64,000 nucleotides of DNA from Stichopus chloronotus (lineage: Eukaryota > Echinodermata > Holothuroidea > Aspidochirotida > Stichopodidae): the NCBI GenBank assembly GCA_021234535.1, contig CM037845.1, forward strand, positions 5,980,501 through 6,044,500, written 5' to 3'. The translations under genes were made by a program, and so were the position numbers. Numbering within the stretch: position 1 is the first letter of the stretch; every line of letters begins with the position of its first letter. This document shows, in pieces, positions 1 through 11,944 of the stretch. The notes under the pieces were generated by a model, which saw only the letters and a list, made by a program, of their open reading frames with translations, ran no database searches and was not told where the DNA came from.

Positions 1-134
1 GTAATCATCAACAACCTTGTACCCTAACTGGCGACAGATGACAACAGCGTCGTTATAGGACCAACGACTGTCACATATTGTTCCCCACTTCCATTCGTAG
101 TAAACTTCTACTTTTCCAGAATCGCTAAGACGCA
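1..134 (-). CDS. Gene A SRCR exon, truncated by window edge
   Basis: Acceptor CACTTAG precedes the exon at 134 and gives a phase 1 join. About 45 residues are visible, including [20 protein letters not shown] and a DDY end. Two of the six expected cysteines are in view. The sequence is close to the SRCR exons at 13,882-14,181 and 27,737-28,033. Confidence 0.9.
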
Positions 135-1969
135 CTAAGTGTAAAGAAAAAAAAGGAACCACAATTGATCAATATCTACACAAAATACTTTCACTATTAG
201 AAAGCTTATGTATCAAATGCGCGTAAGTTACTAATATGCTTGCCAGAATGTTCTCACGTACCCCACTCCTGTGTCTCCATGAGTGCAATCCTGCAAAATC
301 CACTAGTCTGGAGAGGCGGAATTGTAATCATCAGGTTAGTTTCACTGTATGTAGGTATAATCGATTGTAGCCTGCATGCTATATTTTCAACCAGTATATA
401 CCACTAGCTGTAGTCACTCCCCCCCCCAACCCCCCACCCCAGTTGAAAATTATCGACCGTGACTCGCCCGTTTTGATGTTCGAATTCCCCAAAATAACAA
501 TTTACCGAATTTCGCAATTTTGTAGAGCTATTCTAACTCCGCAGGATGACAATTTTCCGAGTTTTGCCATTTTGACGAGATATTTTAACTCGGCAACATG
601 ACAATTTCCCCGGGACTTTTGCCATTTTGGCAAGATCTTCTAAGTCAAACGAAATGACAATTTTTCAAATTTTGTCATTTTGAAGAGATGCTCGAAGTCG
701 GCAAAATGGCAATTTTTCGAATTTTGTCACATTGAAGAATTTTTTAACTCGTCAAAAAAAAAAAAACAATTTTTGAAATTTTGCCATTTTGACAAGATCT
801 TCTAAGTCGACTAAATGACAATTTTAAAAATTTTGCCTTTTGATGAGTTGTTTTATCTCTGCAAAATGAGAATTTTCAGAATTTTCACGTTTTGACAAGT
901 TAATTAAATCGTCAAATTTCCAATTTTTGTTATCTTAAAGACTTTTTTAAGTAGTCAAAATGTTAATTCTTCCAAATTTGTCATCATTTTTCGGAGATGG
1001 TTCTTTATTCTTTTGCATGTTCCTTCTTCTCTTCCATAGTTCCCTTGTATAGAGGCTCCTTATCATTGTAATGTCAGATGTCAGCTTATTGTATATATTG
1101 CAAGCATCTGTACTGTCTGTCCCATGGGGGGGGGGGGACTGCGACCATGTACAGAATTATGTGATACACCGTCGGAACCATTATCACGCTTGCATGTACA
1201 GCATACCGTTGGTAGTTTGGCAATACTCAAGTCTTAAAATTTCGACACAATAAAATACTGCCAAAATAAAAACCGGTCTTATTACGTCATATCCCTATCA
1301 AGTCTGGTTCCCGTTTACATGATCCGCTCAACACAATGAACTCAGTTGTAGAGCAAACCACTGAATGTGGATCAAGAAACATTAAACAAAAGAACTGCCT
1401 CTCGAAAGTGAAAAGCGTACCTAGGTACTGCCCACGACGTCATGGACAGTACAATTTAACACGTTGAAATGCATTTCACTAAGGTTAGTAGTGACTGAAT
1501 AATCTAGACCTAAGCTGATAAAACTATGTACAAGGCTTGTAACTCCTAGTTTGTTTCAGCTGATACTAAATTGGAGGAAAAATTACGTCCAAAAATTGCA
1601 CTGCTATATGAACTGACAATCCAAAAAGTGAGCTAAATTGACATTTTTTTTCTTTTAATAGAAGTATAAAAAGCACGACGATCACCCTTTCTCTTAGAGA
1701 AAAAGTTTATCCAAATAAAAGAGGACGAGGGGTATAGACTCTGTTACTAATACATATTATAATGTTAATATAATACTTTGTGGAGACAGTCGAAAAGTGG
1801 CGGAAGCGATTAATCGTTAAAACCGTTGACAAAAAACAAAGGTTACAAGTTTCATTTTTGTCTCTCCTTTTTCCTTCTTCTTACCTTGTCCTACAACTTT
1901 TCCGAAGAAGAGTAATGACAACTGCAGCAAAGTAATCCGTACATTTCTGTAACACTCAACAGACACCAT
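1..1969 (-). CDS. SRCR gene A, partial (5' part: signal exon and start of SRCR exon)
   Basis: Predicted secreted or type I membrane scavenger receptor of the same mini-family as genes B and C. Exons seen: 1,969-1,885 (signal peptide) and 134 down to the window edge (SRCR). The joined reading frame gives a 28-residue leader, a split Val codon (G|TG) and an SRCR start with [18 protein letters not shown] and [10 protein letters not shown], the usual N-terminal SRCR motifs. The rest of the domain and the transmembrane/tail exon lie outside the window to the left. Intron 1 (about 1.75 kb) contains a shrunken SRCR relic at 258-293 and a minisatellite. The gene is homologous to B at an offset of about 14 kb. 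Family is secure; whether the missing 3' part is intact is unknown. Confidence 0.85.
258..293 (-). pseudogene. SRCR exon relic in intron 1 of gene A
   Basis: On the minus strand this reads [12 protein letters not shown], the C-terminal signature of an SRCR domain (usually ...C.H..D.GV.C), with the last cysteine changed to Tyr. The rest of the domain is gone. The same relic is longer in gene B (14,290-14,505), so a second SRCR domain once sat between leader and present SRCR exon. Confidence 0.6.
469..985. repeat. Minisatellite of palindromic units, about 54-bp period
   Basis: Eight to nine degenerate copies of a unit with TTTTGCCATTTTGACGAG on one side and CTCGGCAAAATGACAATT on the other. The halves are near reverse complements, so each unit can fold. 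Starts of the GCCATTTTG motif near 565, 621, 675, 726, 783 and 834 give spacings of 51-57 bp. Units B (about 15,030-15,100) and C (about 28,715-28,810) hold only about one copy at the same intron position, so the array expanded in unit A. Confidence 0.8.
1885..1969 (-). CDS. Gene A exon 1: signal peptide
   Basis: The ATG at 1,969 opens 28 codons starting MVSVECYRN, then a hydrophobic core [11 protein letters not shown] and a small-residue end VVGQ before a G|GTAAGA donor in phase 1. It is nearly identical to the leaders of genes B and C and has the same length as that of D2. Chosen as start because it is the only ATG giving a leader joined in phase to the SRCR exon. Confidence 0.85.
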
Positions 1970-4900
1970 GATGCCAGATTTATGGACTAGTCACTTCCCT
2001 ATTTACAACAGTAAGAATGTAACTGTGAAAATGCTTTGGCTGTCACGTCATGTCCTGTATCAAAACTGTCGAAGGAAAAGTCCCCGATATTCACAGGGTA
2101 TTTTGTTTTCCCTTCGTATATACGAATGTCACTGCATTACACAAATGATTGTCTCATGATTTTAATTGGTTAACATTTATTTTAATTCGGTTTTAAGTCT
2201 ATTGCTGGAAGATAACTGTAGGTTCAAAACCAGCAGATACGCCTTATTAGTGTGTATGTATGTGCATTTTATGTAGCCTCGCAGGCTTCGTCAATGGAAT
2301 CGTTTTACGAATTTTGAGCGATTTGTTAAACACTAGAGAACAGATGCATACCCTTGTGGAAAATATATCCTTTAGGCGCACATTCTGCGAATAGTGGATT
2401 GGAACACAATCTGTAGTACAGTCACAAGTTGCCCAGCCCCCAAGCCTTCGGTGATTTTTCATGATCATGAAGAATAAAGTTCCAAGACAAAGTGTTAGCT
2501 TATCTGAAATCCGTAAATTAGGATTCCGGTTCAATTAAACTTCTAGAACGTTTGGACAGGTGATCTTAACGTTCAATGATCACAAATAAATTAATTAATT
2601 AAATACTGACAGTCTGGCTAAGTATCCTGTCGCTACTGCTAAAAATTCATGAGTGAAGTGAAATAGTGTTGATTAACGTAGATGGTTAGAACTAGATGAA
2701 TGTTACCGTCATACGTATTAATTACTTACCGTATTGATCAAGTGGGTACACATTTACGTTCTCATGGCAACTGTGTCATTTTGTAACTCTGTCTAGTCCA
2801 AATTATGTACCAGTTTAATGGTAGTCCTGTATTGCCTGCTTGATTTGACGTTTCAACCATAGTTTACAGTTAGCTTTAGGTTCTTAGGTACCGCATACCA
2901 GGCACGTAGCCAAGGGTGTGTTCAGGGGGTTCAAACACCACTCATATCCAAAGCCAAAAATATGTTGGCATAAATTTGTAAAACTCTATGTGTTTTGAAA
3001 ATAGTTTGAATTGATGCTCCACCCTTTCCATCTCTCTTTTCAGATTTTTTTTTTTTTTATGAAAATGATATACGGCGAACCCTGCAGCCTGTTAGTGTCC
3101 TCTGTCATAATTAATTAATTAATTCAATAATTAATTAATTATAAACCCCTGAAAGAAGCCTTCAGTTTATATGACCTCGTTATACGTACTGTACAATACC
3201 GGTCGTCCGCCGTGTGGCTGTTGCGGCTGTAGTTGGAGGGTCAATGAATTACGATACACACATACGTGCATGAAGCGAAATGCTAATCAGGTACAGCTTT
3301 TATCCGTTTCTTGTCATCCAATTGGCGGGTTGACATTGCTAAACGAGATGTGGCATTTCATACTGACCATATCTTGATAGACTTGGCGAAGAAGCAAGAA
3401 GGCTGAGCGTCTGTCAGTGTGACAATTTCATCGTCTTTTGCTCCAGATTAGATAACAGAAGTCAATGCATTTTTTACTGTTTAAGCTTCACTCCTTAAAG
3501 ACTGACATTCACTCAACGTTTCGGTACTTTTTGCGATCTTCTTGCATAGGCTAATTTATGTATACTTCCACAAAATAATTACATCGCTGATGCCAGTTTT
3601 AGGTCATATATTGTACTCTGAGGGTTTTAATACTCATTTTCTTTCGCTAAAGGGTGCCCCTCCCCGTTGGCGAAAAAGTCCCTTCCCCCATGTGACTGTA
3701 GTGTAAAGCGCCCCACATAGAAAAATCCTGGCTACGCGAATGCGTTGTCTGCACTGTATTAGCAAGAGCAAAAGAAAAGTCTATCCACCACTTCAGGTAG
3801 ATTATCTGGGTAAACGTTTCATGGTTCATAGGACAGCCTGAGTTTTCATCTACTAAGAATGCTGCACCTAGTGGTGATACGAGTTACCACAAACAGCTTC
3901 AAACATTAGACTACTGAGTGTAGGCTACTTTAGCAGCTGGTATGTACGTAGTGGATATACATTGTTGATTTTCTACAGATCTAGAATGCCGTTAGTGTAA
4001 GGTACAGCATCACCTTTTGTTGGCATATCTCCTATGATCTTTATGTTTACTGGACTGGTGGAACACCTAGTGTGGGTCGTGTTTGTTCACCCATAAAAAG
4101 CAAGCACTTAATTGCCTTTTGAATCTTCCTGGATTATATCATAAATTATAGCCACACATTATCAGAACGAAGCCAAAACCAACTTCAGTATTGTTTTAAC
4201 ACCGCTATCTCGCCAGTCATCAATGACAAATTGAATTTGCCTAGCACATTCAGTTTTCGTTCCCTTTGTTTTGCTTATGCTGATCATGTTTGTTTCCTTC
4301 CTTATGGCACAAGGAAGTTGCCTCCTTACATCATCCCTATACTTAGTACCTCGAGTAGATGTACATGTAGCCTACGTTGTCTATTAGCAAAGAAATGACA
4401 CTTAAAGGGCAATCAACTTGTACTCCTCTTGTGGTTTTCAACTGAAACTAGGTTGACCAAATTTCCTCAAATAACGCATTATCGATGAAGGTCAAATTTG
4501 GCATATAGAGATCTCCCGTCGAAATGTAAACTCAGTTGTAACTAGTGAAAATCATATTTCAAGCTATATTTTAATTCAAATTTTTTTCATGAAACCTTCC
4601 GCTACCTTGCTCGTATTTAAGCTTTTATGTAAAAAATCTGCTGATATGTGTTTTGAGATCAAGGGGCAAAATCAGTTGTTAAATGCTAGATGAAACGCTG
4701 AAAAGTGCGCAATGCTCCAAGACCAAAATGTCAATGGAGGGTAAAGTTAGCAGAAACTTGCCCCATGCTCTAAGGATGTGTCTCCCATTAAAATCTAGTG
4801 TCAGAGGTCACAGGTCATATGTCAACGATGACACTTAAATGCCAAATGTGCATCTATCAGCATAATACTTTGCGTGTTAGGTGCTGGTAGTGGTGGCCTA

Positions 4901-7900
4901 CGTTACAAAAAATGTAACCTCTTACATCACGGCTTTTTTCATGGAACGTTACACAGTACTTTAACATATAGCCTAGTAACATGTATTTGGGTGAGCAGTT
5001 GTAGTGAGCATTGTATTAGCAGAAGTCTTGCAACTAAGTATATGTCAGGCTCGTGTCCAGATGAAACAGCTTTATCGTATAACACGGATTACGCTGTTAG
5101 CCAAAAGCCAGCTTTTACATTTCCAGTGCAATTACGTAGGTAACCTGTCACTTAACAGTTTGGCTCTAGATTCATTTCTACTTTATAATACGTTAATACA
5201 GAGCGCTTTGCTGTGTCCAGCGTAAACAAGTTCCTAGTCTGCCATTGATCCAGACCTACAGTTGTCATATAGAGACTAGATTAGTACCACACAGTACAAC
5301 ATTAAAAGAGACATGAAAGTCACGCGTCCAAAACACACACACACAACACGACATTTAAAAACATTGTTTTCACATTCTTGTTAAGTTGCCCGTTAAAGAT
5401 ATATACATGCCCAATTTTTAGAACACATCACCCCTTTCCATGATTTTCTCCTTAATCGTTACGAAAGGGACACAAATTCTTACTCGTCGTGAAAATGGGC
5501 ACAAGAATATTCTACTACGTAGATATTTGATATGGCTGGTCTGATATCCGTTTCATCAATGAGACATTAGCCTCTGCTGTAAAAGGAAGGAATACGTAAT
5601 GTTTACACCATATAGAAACAGTATAAGAACTAGAGGGCCGCCTTCCAATACTGCTAATGCTAAGCAGCCGTGATTCCATGGGAAAAGCTCTCTGTCATTG
5701 CGAGTAATGTAAATGAAGTAAATGAATTTCAATTACTGTTAATACAGGCATTCTGAGAAGCATTTCCATAAGTATAGGACATTCACAGACTTAGCACTCG
5801 TGAAGGTTTTCTGCCTAAGGATTACAAAGATAGAGCTCAACCTTGCTTTGGCGCTCCAAAGAAATGTTCTGTCTCGCTACACTAGTTTAATAATCAGTTC
5901 AACAGGGGTTTGTATACATTTGCCAATAATAGTTAGTACGAGGATAACACCAGAATGATGACACGAAAATATACGTTGTTGATTTGATCTCTCTAAGCTA
6001 TCTTGCAATTTGCATTGCTGTAACTGCAACGATTTCAAGATAAACAATCACACAAGTATTATTAGTCTAATCCCTCGTAACCAATCGTATCGAACTACAA
6101 ATGAATACGAATCAGTGTCGTAGTAGCGACCAAATAGACCGTATTGGGTCCTTTGTTTCGTTGCTCTGTTTGGCTTTATGTTATCTTCTGTTTATCTTGA
6201 TATTCTGGTGTTCGCAAAGTCGTCAGTGGTGTCGGTTGCTGGGGAAGATTTACTTTTTATTTTTGAGTGCTGCTGGTAGTGGTGTTTAGGCGTGGTGCAG
6301 TGGTGGGCCAGCTGTGCTGGTTAAGAGAGCTAAGGCCTTGCCGTGGATGGGTGGATGTAGGGTGGTTGTTGTTTTTGCTTGGGTGTTATTCGTGGGTGGC
6401 TCGTTGTCATTTTGGATTAACGCCGTGGCGTTTTTAGCTTACAACAATGTGTAAGTTTACGCAACCGTACTCCCCCTTTGAACACCTGTGACGTCATCAA
6501 ACAATAAAATACATAAGAAATAGTGGATTTCCTCTTTACACAGTATCATTACGGCAGTATGTAAAATAAGGCCACGTATGTTTGGATTTGCATGTATTTT
6601 AAACTCTAGCTACAACTATTTGTTTTATTTGAGCAACAAATCAGTTCAATATGTGACGACAAGTTAAGATAAGAGAATAAATGCACCGATAGCTACCAAA
6701 ATCAAAACAAAAGTTACCGTTCCCAGTACACTGATCACTGCGTAGTATTTATGAATATGCATTTCATTTTTAGACAGTTCGTTAGTTAATTCGTTAGTTA
6801 ATTGTACAGACATTATTCAGAGTAAAGTTGTTTCCATGAAATCAAATTGTTTTATATGAAACAGCTGTTGTCATTCGGCAGCTACGGCTTCAAACGAAAT
6901 AACTTCAAAATAAATACGAATATTCAACGCTTGTTGGCAATCCACCTTCCTCAATCCGATCGATGACGGAGTCGGACTGGTGCCGACTGAATTAACGTTA
7001 GGCCTAAATTACTATTGTGAACCTAGAGAGGCCTTTTCATATTCGGGCCATTGTTTGAGCTTTCCTAATGTTGGTCAATTCGTTATTAGTTACCTCTGCA
7101 TTACTTATAGTACTAACAAATGAGTACATAGCGTCACCAACTGATGTTTCCAAAAGAGATTAATCCGTGCATAATGATAATGTCTTTTAGTAAATATACA
7201 CTTCTTGAATCTACTGAACATACACTTCTAAAACCCCATATGAAACTGATTTCAGTGATGATACTGACCTCGTGTCATGATTATGAATCTGTGTTGTAAG
7301 ATGCAGTATGACCACTAGATCCCAAAATGACACTTTTGAGATCCATAAGTTCCAAGTCGACGTTAACATCTTGAAATTGTCTGGTACTGAGTTTGTCCTC
7401 ATTTTATCACCTTGGATAAAATTTGGTTTGCTGAAAATGTACCTGCGGAGTGTGCATGTGGCAAGTATTTTTGTAAGAGAATTTATGTTCACTTGTAGAC
7501 TAAATGTACTGATGTCTTCATATCAACAGTGTACAATCACCATTGAAATGGAATTTGCATTGACACTAGTGAGTTGTTTTCACTATCATGCGCACAGTGT
7601 TTGACCATGATGTAGAGTAGGGTTTTATAGAACGATACCCTTTAGTTGGATGTGAACGAATGGATCTGTTAGGCTGTTCCGTTTGGGCCAAACTGAAGTA
7701 CCCGTATTAAATCATAAACACGATCATGATCCTTCCATCTTACTGTGAAATGTGGATGTTGTATCGGATTTCGACTTCAGTCCTCCAGGCGAGATTGGTA
7801 CGGCTGTCGTCATTAACGCGAACAGTACAGTTACAAAGGAAAAGTTCACCAGTGAATCAGAGAGAGAGGGACGACTTGACGATTTGATTAATTATTGACT

Positions 7901-8750
7901 TGACTTGATTTGATTAATTATCTCATCTCGCTGTATGGCTAAGATGAATCGATCGGTTGCCATGGAAACACTTGGAGTGGATGAGTGGCAACACCACAGT
8001 GGTGAGGTGAACTTGGCTTGACTTTAAAGAAGAAAAGTGTGCTTTAAAATATTGATTTCCAGCATATCTTGAGAATTATTTTTAAAGCAACTATATAACT
8101 ACAGTAAACTAAAACATGTGGAAGGATTACCATTGCATGTTTGTGGAATGCGTAGCCTATTTACAAGGATATCAAAGCCATAACTCTACTGGTTCCCAAA
8201 CCATAAAAGCCTAAAAGCAACGTGTAAAATATTAGGACAAACTTTGTAGGGGGTACCTAAAGGTGGATAGCGCCATTATCTAGAGTTACATCTCTTATCT
8301 TACCCTCTTTTTTCTCTCTCATGAAGGTTTTGGTTTTCCTTTTCTTGACCTTCATACGCTATATTTTCATTTCCTTGAAACTGTAGAGGAGAGTGGGTTG
8401 TTCAAATTATTACAACCATCCATACCGCAATATTGTCTAGCGACTCGTCAAACCTGTGCTATCGTGTCATGACACAAGACTGTTTGGGAAATATAGCATT
8501 CAAATCATCTACCATTAAAGGGAGGAACTAATCTGCAATACAATCTGCCGACTCGTCAAACATGTGTTATCGTGTTATAGCATAACACTGGTTGGATATC
8601 TACCATAATTACTCTGTGGGACAGTATAGTAATTAACCTTCTGATTTTTACGAAGCCTTATTACACCGAGGCCAGTCAGGTTAACAAGGTAACCAACCAC
8701 GACATGCAAGACAGAAAGAGAAATAAGGGTAAAATAGGAGGTCTTCAAGT
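1970..8750. other. 5' flank of gene A, no host gene recognised
   Basis: Non-coding in both strands as far as I can see. Most of it aligns with 15,961-22,170 of unit B, with indels; about 6,967-8,025 has no counterpart there (B has an unrelated stretch of about 210 bp). It includes a degenerate hAT-like element (about 2,899-3,741), a short TTAATTAA-rich patch near 3,110-3,140, a CA run at 5,333-5,344 and AGGTCA-like half sites near 4,803-4,820. Any promoter for gene A should lie here, but no TATA box or initiator can be assigned. Confidence 0.6.
2899..3741. mobile_element. Old hAT-like non-autonomous element (candidate)
   Basis: The left end CAGGCACGTAGCCAAGG and the right end ATCCTGGCTACGCGAATG form imperfect inverted termini of the CAGNGGCGTAGCCAGGAT type seen in hAT MITEs. 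G/C-rich subterminal parts (GGGGGTTCAAACACCAC; GTGCCCCTCCCCGTTGG) fit too. No clear 8-bp target duplication remains. A copy at the same place in unit B (about 17,204-18,145) means the insertion predates the duplication. Confidence 0.35.
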
Positions 8751-8759
8751 TTAAAATCA

Positions 8760-10985
8760 CGCATGTACCAAGTATGATTCTTGCCAATGTTGAGGTTTGT
8801 TCAACAAAACTGATGAACGTTTTAGTAGTGATCAGGCCCAGAAGAACTATAAAAACTGTATCGTCTTTTGCTTGACTGAAACATGGTTAAAACCTTCAAA
8901 TCCCGACGTACTACCACAAGCAACAAGATCGCACTTTTTCCCCAGGACGTGGATAGAGATGTTACCAAGGAAATTGGCATCAACAATCAATTCTAAGTCA
9001 ACAATCAGCTCAGATTTTAAATTTATCTCGAAAGGTTGTATTATTAATTTAGAAATATAGTCATTAAATGTGGACCATATCATTTACCTCGCCACTTATC
9101 ATCAGTAACATTAACGTCAGTATACATTCCCCACAGCGAACACCACTGAAGCTCTTAGTAATCTCGCTAACTTTGTCTCTGAATACGAAATTTAGACGTG
9201 ATCCGAATGACCTTTCTATTATTGCTGGAGATTTTAACAGACTAATCTGAAAACAGTGCTACCAAATTTCAAGCAGCACGTTACTTGTCTAACTCGTAAC
9301 CAAAATACTCTTGACCATTGCTATCGTACAGCAAGGTCTGCTTACAAATCCATTGAGCGCTCCGTTTTTGGCAAATCTCACCACTCTGTCACACTCCTTA
9401 TTGCAGCTTATACACAAGAACTCAAGCAATCCAATAGTGTCAAAAAAGAAGTCAGGTTGTAGCTCAAGTGAGCTGTTGACGAATCACGTGAGTTGTTTTG
9501 ACTGCACGGATTGGGATGTCTTCAAATATGAAAGTCATTTAGACGAGTACACAATAACCACGATGGAGAACATGCGCTTTTGTCAGGATATTTGTCTGCC
9601 GACCAGAACAGTAACACAATATCCTAACAGCAAACAGTGGTTCAATAAATCAATCCGTTCAAAAATTATTGCTAAGGACAGAGCCTATCGTAAGTGGGAT
9701 GTTCACCCGGCTACTTTTCTTCAAGCTAGGTCAGCTCTCAAAGAGTGTATAGAGATGCAAAAAAAAAAAAAAAATCGTCAAAGTGTGGAGAAGAAATCTG
9801 ATGATTCTAGAGCTCTCTGGTCATACATGAACCTTGTTTCTCAGTACAAGGATACTCCCAAGCCAGATTGCCCTGATGATGTCACACTTCCCGAACACTT
9901 AATGAATTTTCGTCTTCATCTCAATAGCAAGAGTGAAATGTCTCCAACACCATGTGCCAGTGAGTGGTCGCCATAGTAATCACTAACCATTTCATATTAG
10001 ACGTACATTATCTAAGTGGAAGGAGCATAAAGCGCCTGGCCCCAACAGCAATACCCCAAGATTATTGGCTGTGCTTACGGACATTTTGAACTTGTCCCTT
10101 TTTCTCCCCACTGTGAAGCCATGCTTCAAAAGACCATTATGCCTATTCCAAGGTAAAACGATACTTCTTCTTTAAATGATTATAAACCTATGGCACTTAC
10201 TTCTGTTATTATCAAATGTTTTGAAAGGCGTATTTTGAATTTTCTAAAGTCAAAGCGTCCCGAAAAATCTGATCCTTTCCAATTTACATATAATTCAAAC
10301 AAAAGTGTCTTGGACGCAATTTCTATCAACATACATACAAAATTTTACAACTCCTTGAAAAGAAAAATTCGTATGCATGAGTTTTATTTATCAATTACAA
10401 TTCTGGTTTTAACACAATTATTCCTTCTGAATTGCATTTTAAGTTAATGCTAAGTTATTAAGTTAATATTTTAAGCGAACTTAATCTTTCAGTTTTATTT
10501 GTAATTGGATTGTACCCTTTCTTTTAAATAGATCTCAAGTTCGTAAAATTGGTACGAAATTTCTTCTGTTTTATTTTTGGCTACTGGGACACCTCAAGGC
10601 TATCCTTTGCCTTCAAAATTACATTCGATATTCACACATGATTGCATTTCAGAACAACCCAAGTCCCTGATATTGAAATCTGTAGATGATACCGCCGTTA
10701 TCGGTTTGATTTCGGAGACCGACCAGTCGCACTGAAGCGCTTAGACATATACCATTGTGTGTCGGTGTGATGTGAACAACTTGTTGCTATACGTTACGTA
10801 AACAGAAAAAGAAGGTAAATAGACTTTACAAAAATTAAATCTCCCATTCTTCGTATTTCAATTAATGGTACAATTGTATAGCAAGCTTTGTTGTTCAATT
10901 TTCTTGGTATGTTTATTTTAGACGACCTCTCTTGGACCATTGATTCGACTCAATTTCTGAAGAAAGCGTCTGTACCATCTCGCGT
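8760..10985 (+). mobile_element. Degenerate non-LTR retrotransposon (LINE), unit A copy
   Basis: Plus-strand remnants in several frames. The endonuclease part has FNKTDE, CLTETWLK, IAGDFN and the C-terminal LDHCY...GKSHHSVTLL pattern of AP-type endonucleases. A linker with CTDWDVFKYE and an A-run (9,759-9,773) follows. Reverse transcriptase pieces include MALTSVIIKCFERRIL, a TGTPQG-like segment and VDDTAVIGLI in place of the usual FADD/YADD box. Many frameshifts and stops make it inactive. The order and motifs resemble CR1/L2/Rex-type LINEs, but the clade is my guess. It is shared with unit B at the matching place, so it was present before the duplication. Confidence 0.8.
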
Positions 10986-11501
<516 letters not shown>

Positions 11502-11711
11502 CTATACTGGGGGGTATAGAGGAGACTGTGTGTAACCAGGAAAGTTATCGTCATGGTAAGGAACTGAAAATACAGGATTTGAGTAGGCCGGTTGCCCAAC
11601 CGTAATCTTTCCTTGGTTCGGCTGAGGAACACAGGATTGCATTCCGTCTTGCTGCACCAGCACAGGTGATACCTGTTGACCGCCATACACCGGATTATTC
11701 GTCAATACACT
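11502..11711 (-). pseudogene. Tail-coding remnant beyond the stop of gene B
   Basis: In frame with the TAA at 11,712-11,714, the reading frame stays open for 69 codons to a stop at 11,502. It matches the distal tail of gene C (TNNPVY, VSPVLVQQDGMQSC, AYSNPVFSVPY, SPLYPPV). The lack of further damage suggests a recent nonsense change, an assembly error or an allele. Readthrough cannot be excluded. Confidence 0.8.
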
Positions 11712-11944
11712 TTAGTTGTAAGAGGGAGGTGGTACAACGTTGCTGTGGTTAAGTTGAGAGGCAGACTGTCCGTAAATGTTAGTCCTAAAAGAGGCTGGAG
11801 GTCGTGTGCCAGATTGTGTAGAAGCTCTGTTTTTCTTTTTTTCTTGACACATGCGTAGCAAGCAACAAGGAAGACAAACGAACCAAAATACGGCCGTGAT
11901 CACTATGACTGCGATGATAACACCGTCCATTGAAGTAGTCGTGT
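11712..11944 (-). CDS. Gene B final exon: TM and shortened tail
   Basis: Acceptor GATCTTCCAG|AC at 11,944, phase 1. Encodes the stalk, a TM span, a basic stretch (EKKKNRAS), SASQLNHSN and PPPSYN, then TAA. The homologous exon of gene C runs 207 bp longer. Confidence 0.88.

Larger units (their letters stand above)
135..1884 (-). other. Intron 1 of gene A
   Basis: Phase 1 intron with donor GTAAGA next to 1,885 and acceptor TTAG next to 134. It holds the SRCR relic and the minisatellite listed separately. The part from about 1,140 to 1,880 aligns with the matching introns of genes B and C. No other exon seen. Confidence 0.7.

Noticed and set aside
6101..6289. 62-codon plus-strand frame with a hydrophobic segment
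   Set aside because: No family likeness, no splice context, and not kept open in the matching part of unit B (about 20,345-20,540).
11502..11705. Separate small gene of 67 codons after gene B
   Set aside because: It is the distal tail of gene B cut off by the nonsense codon, as alignment with gene C shows.
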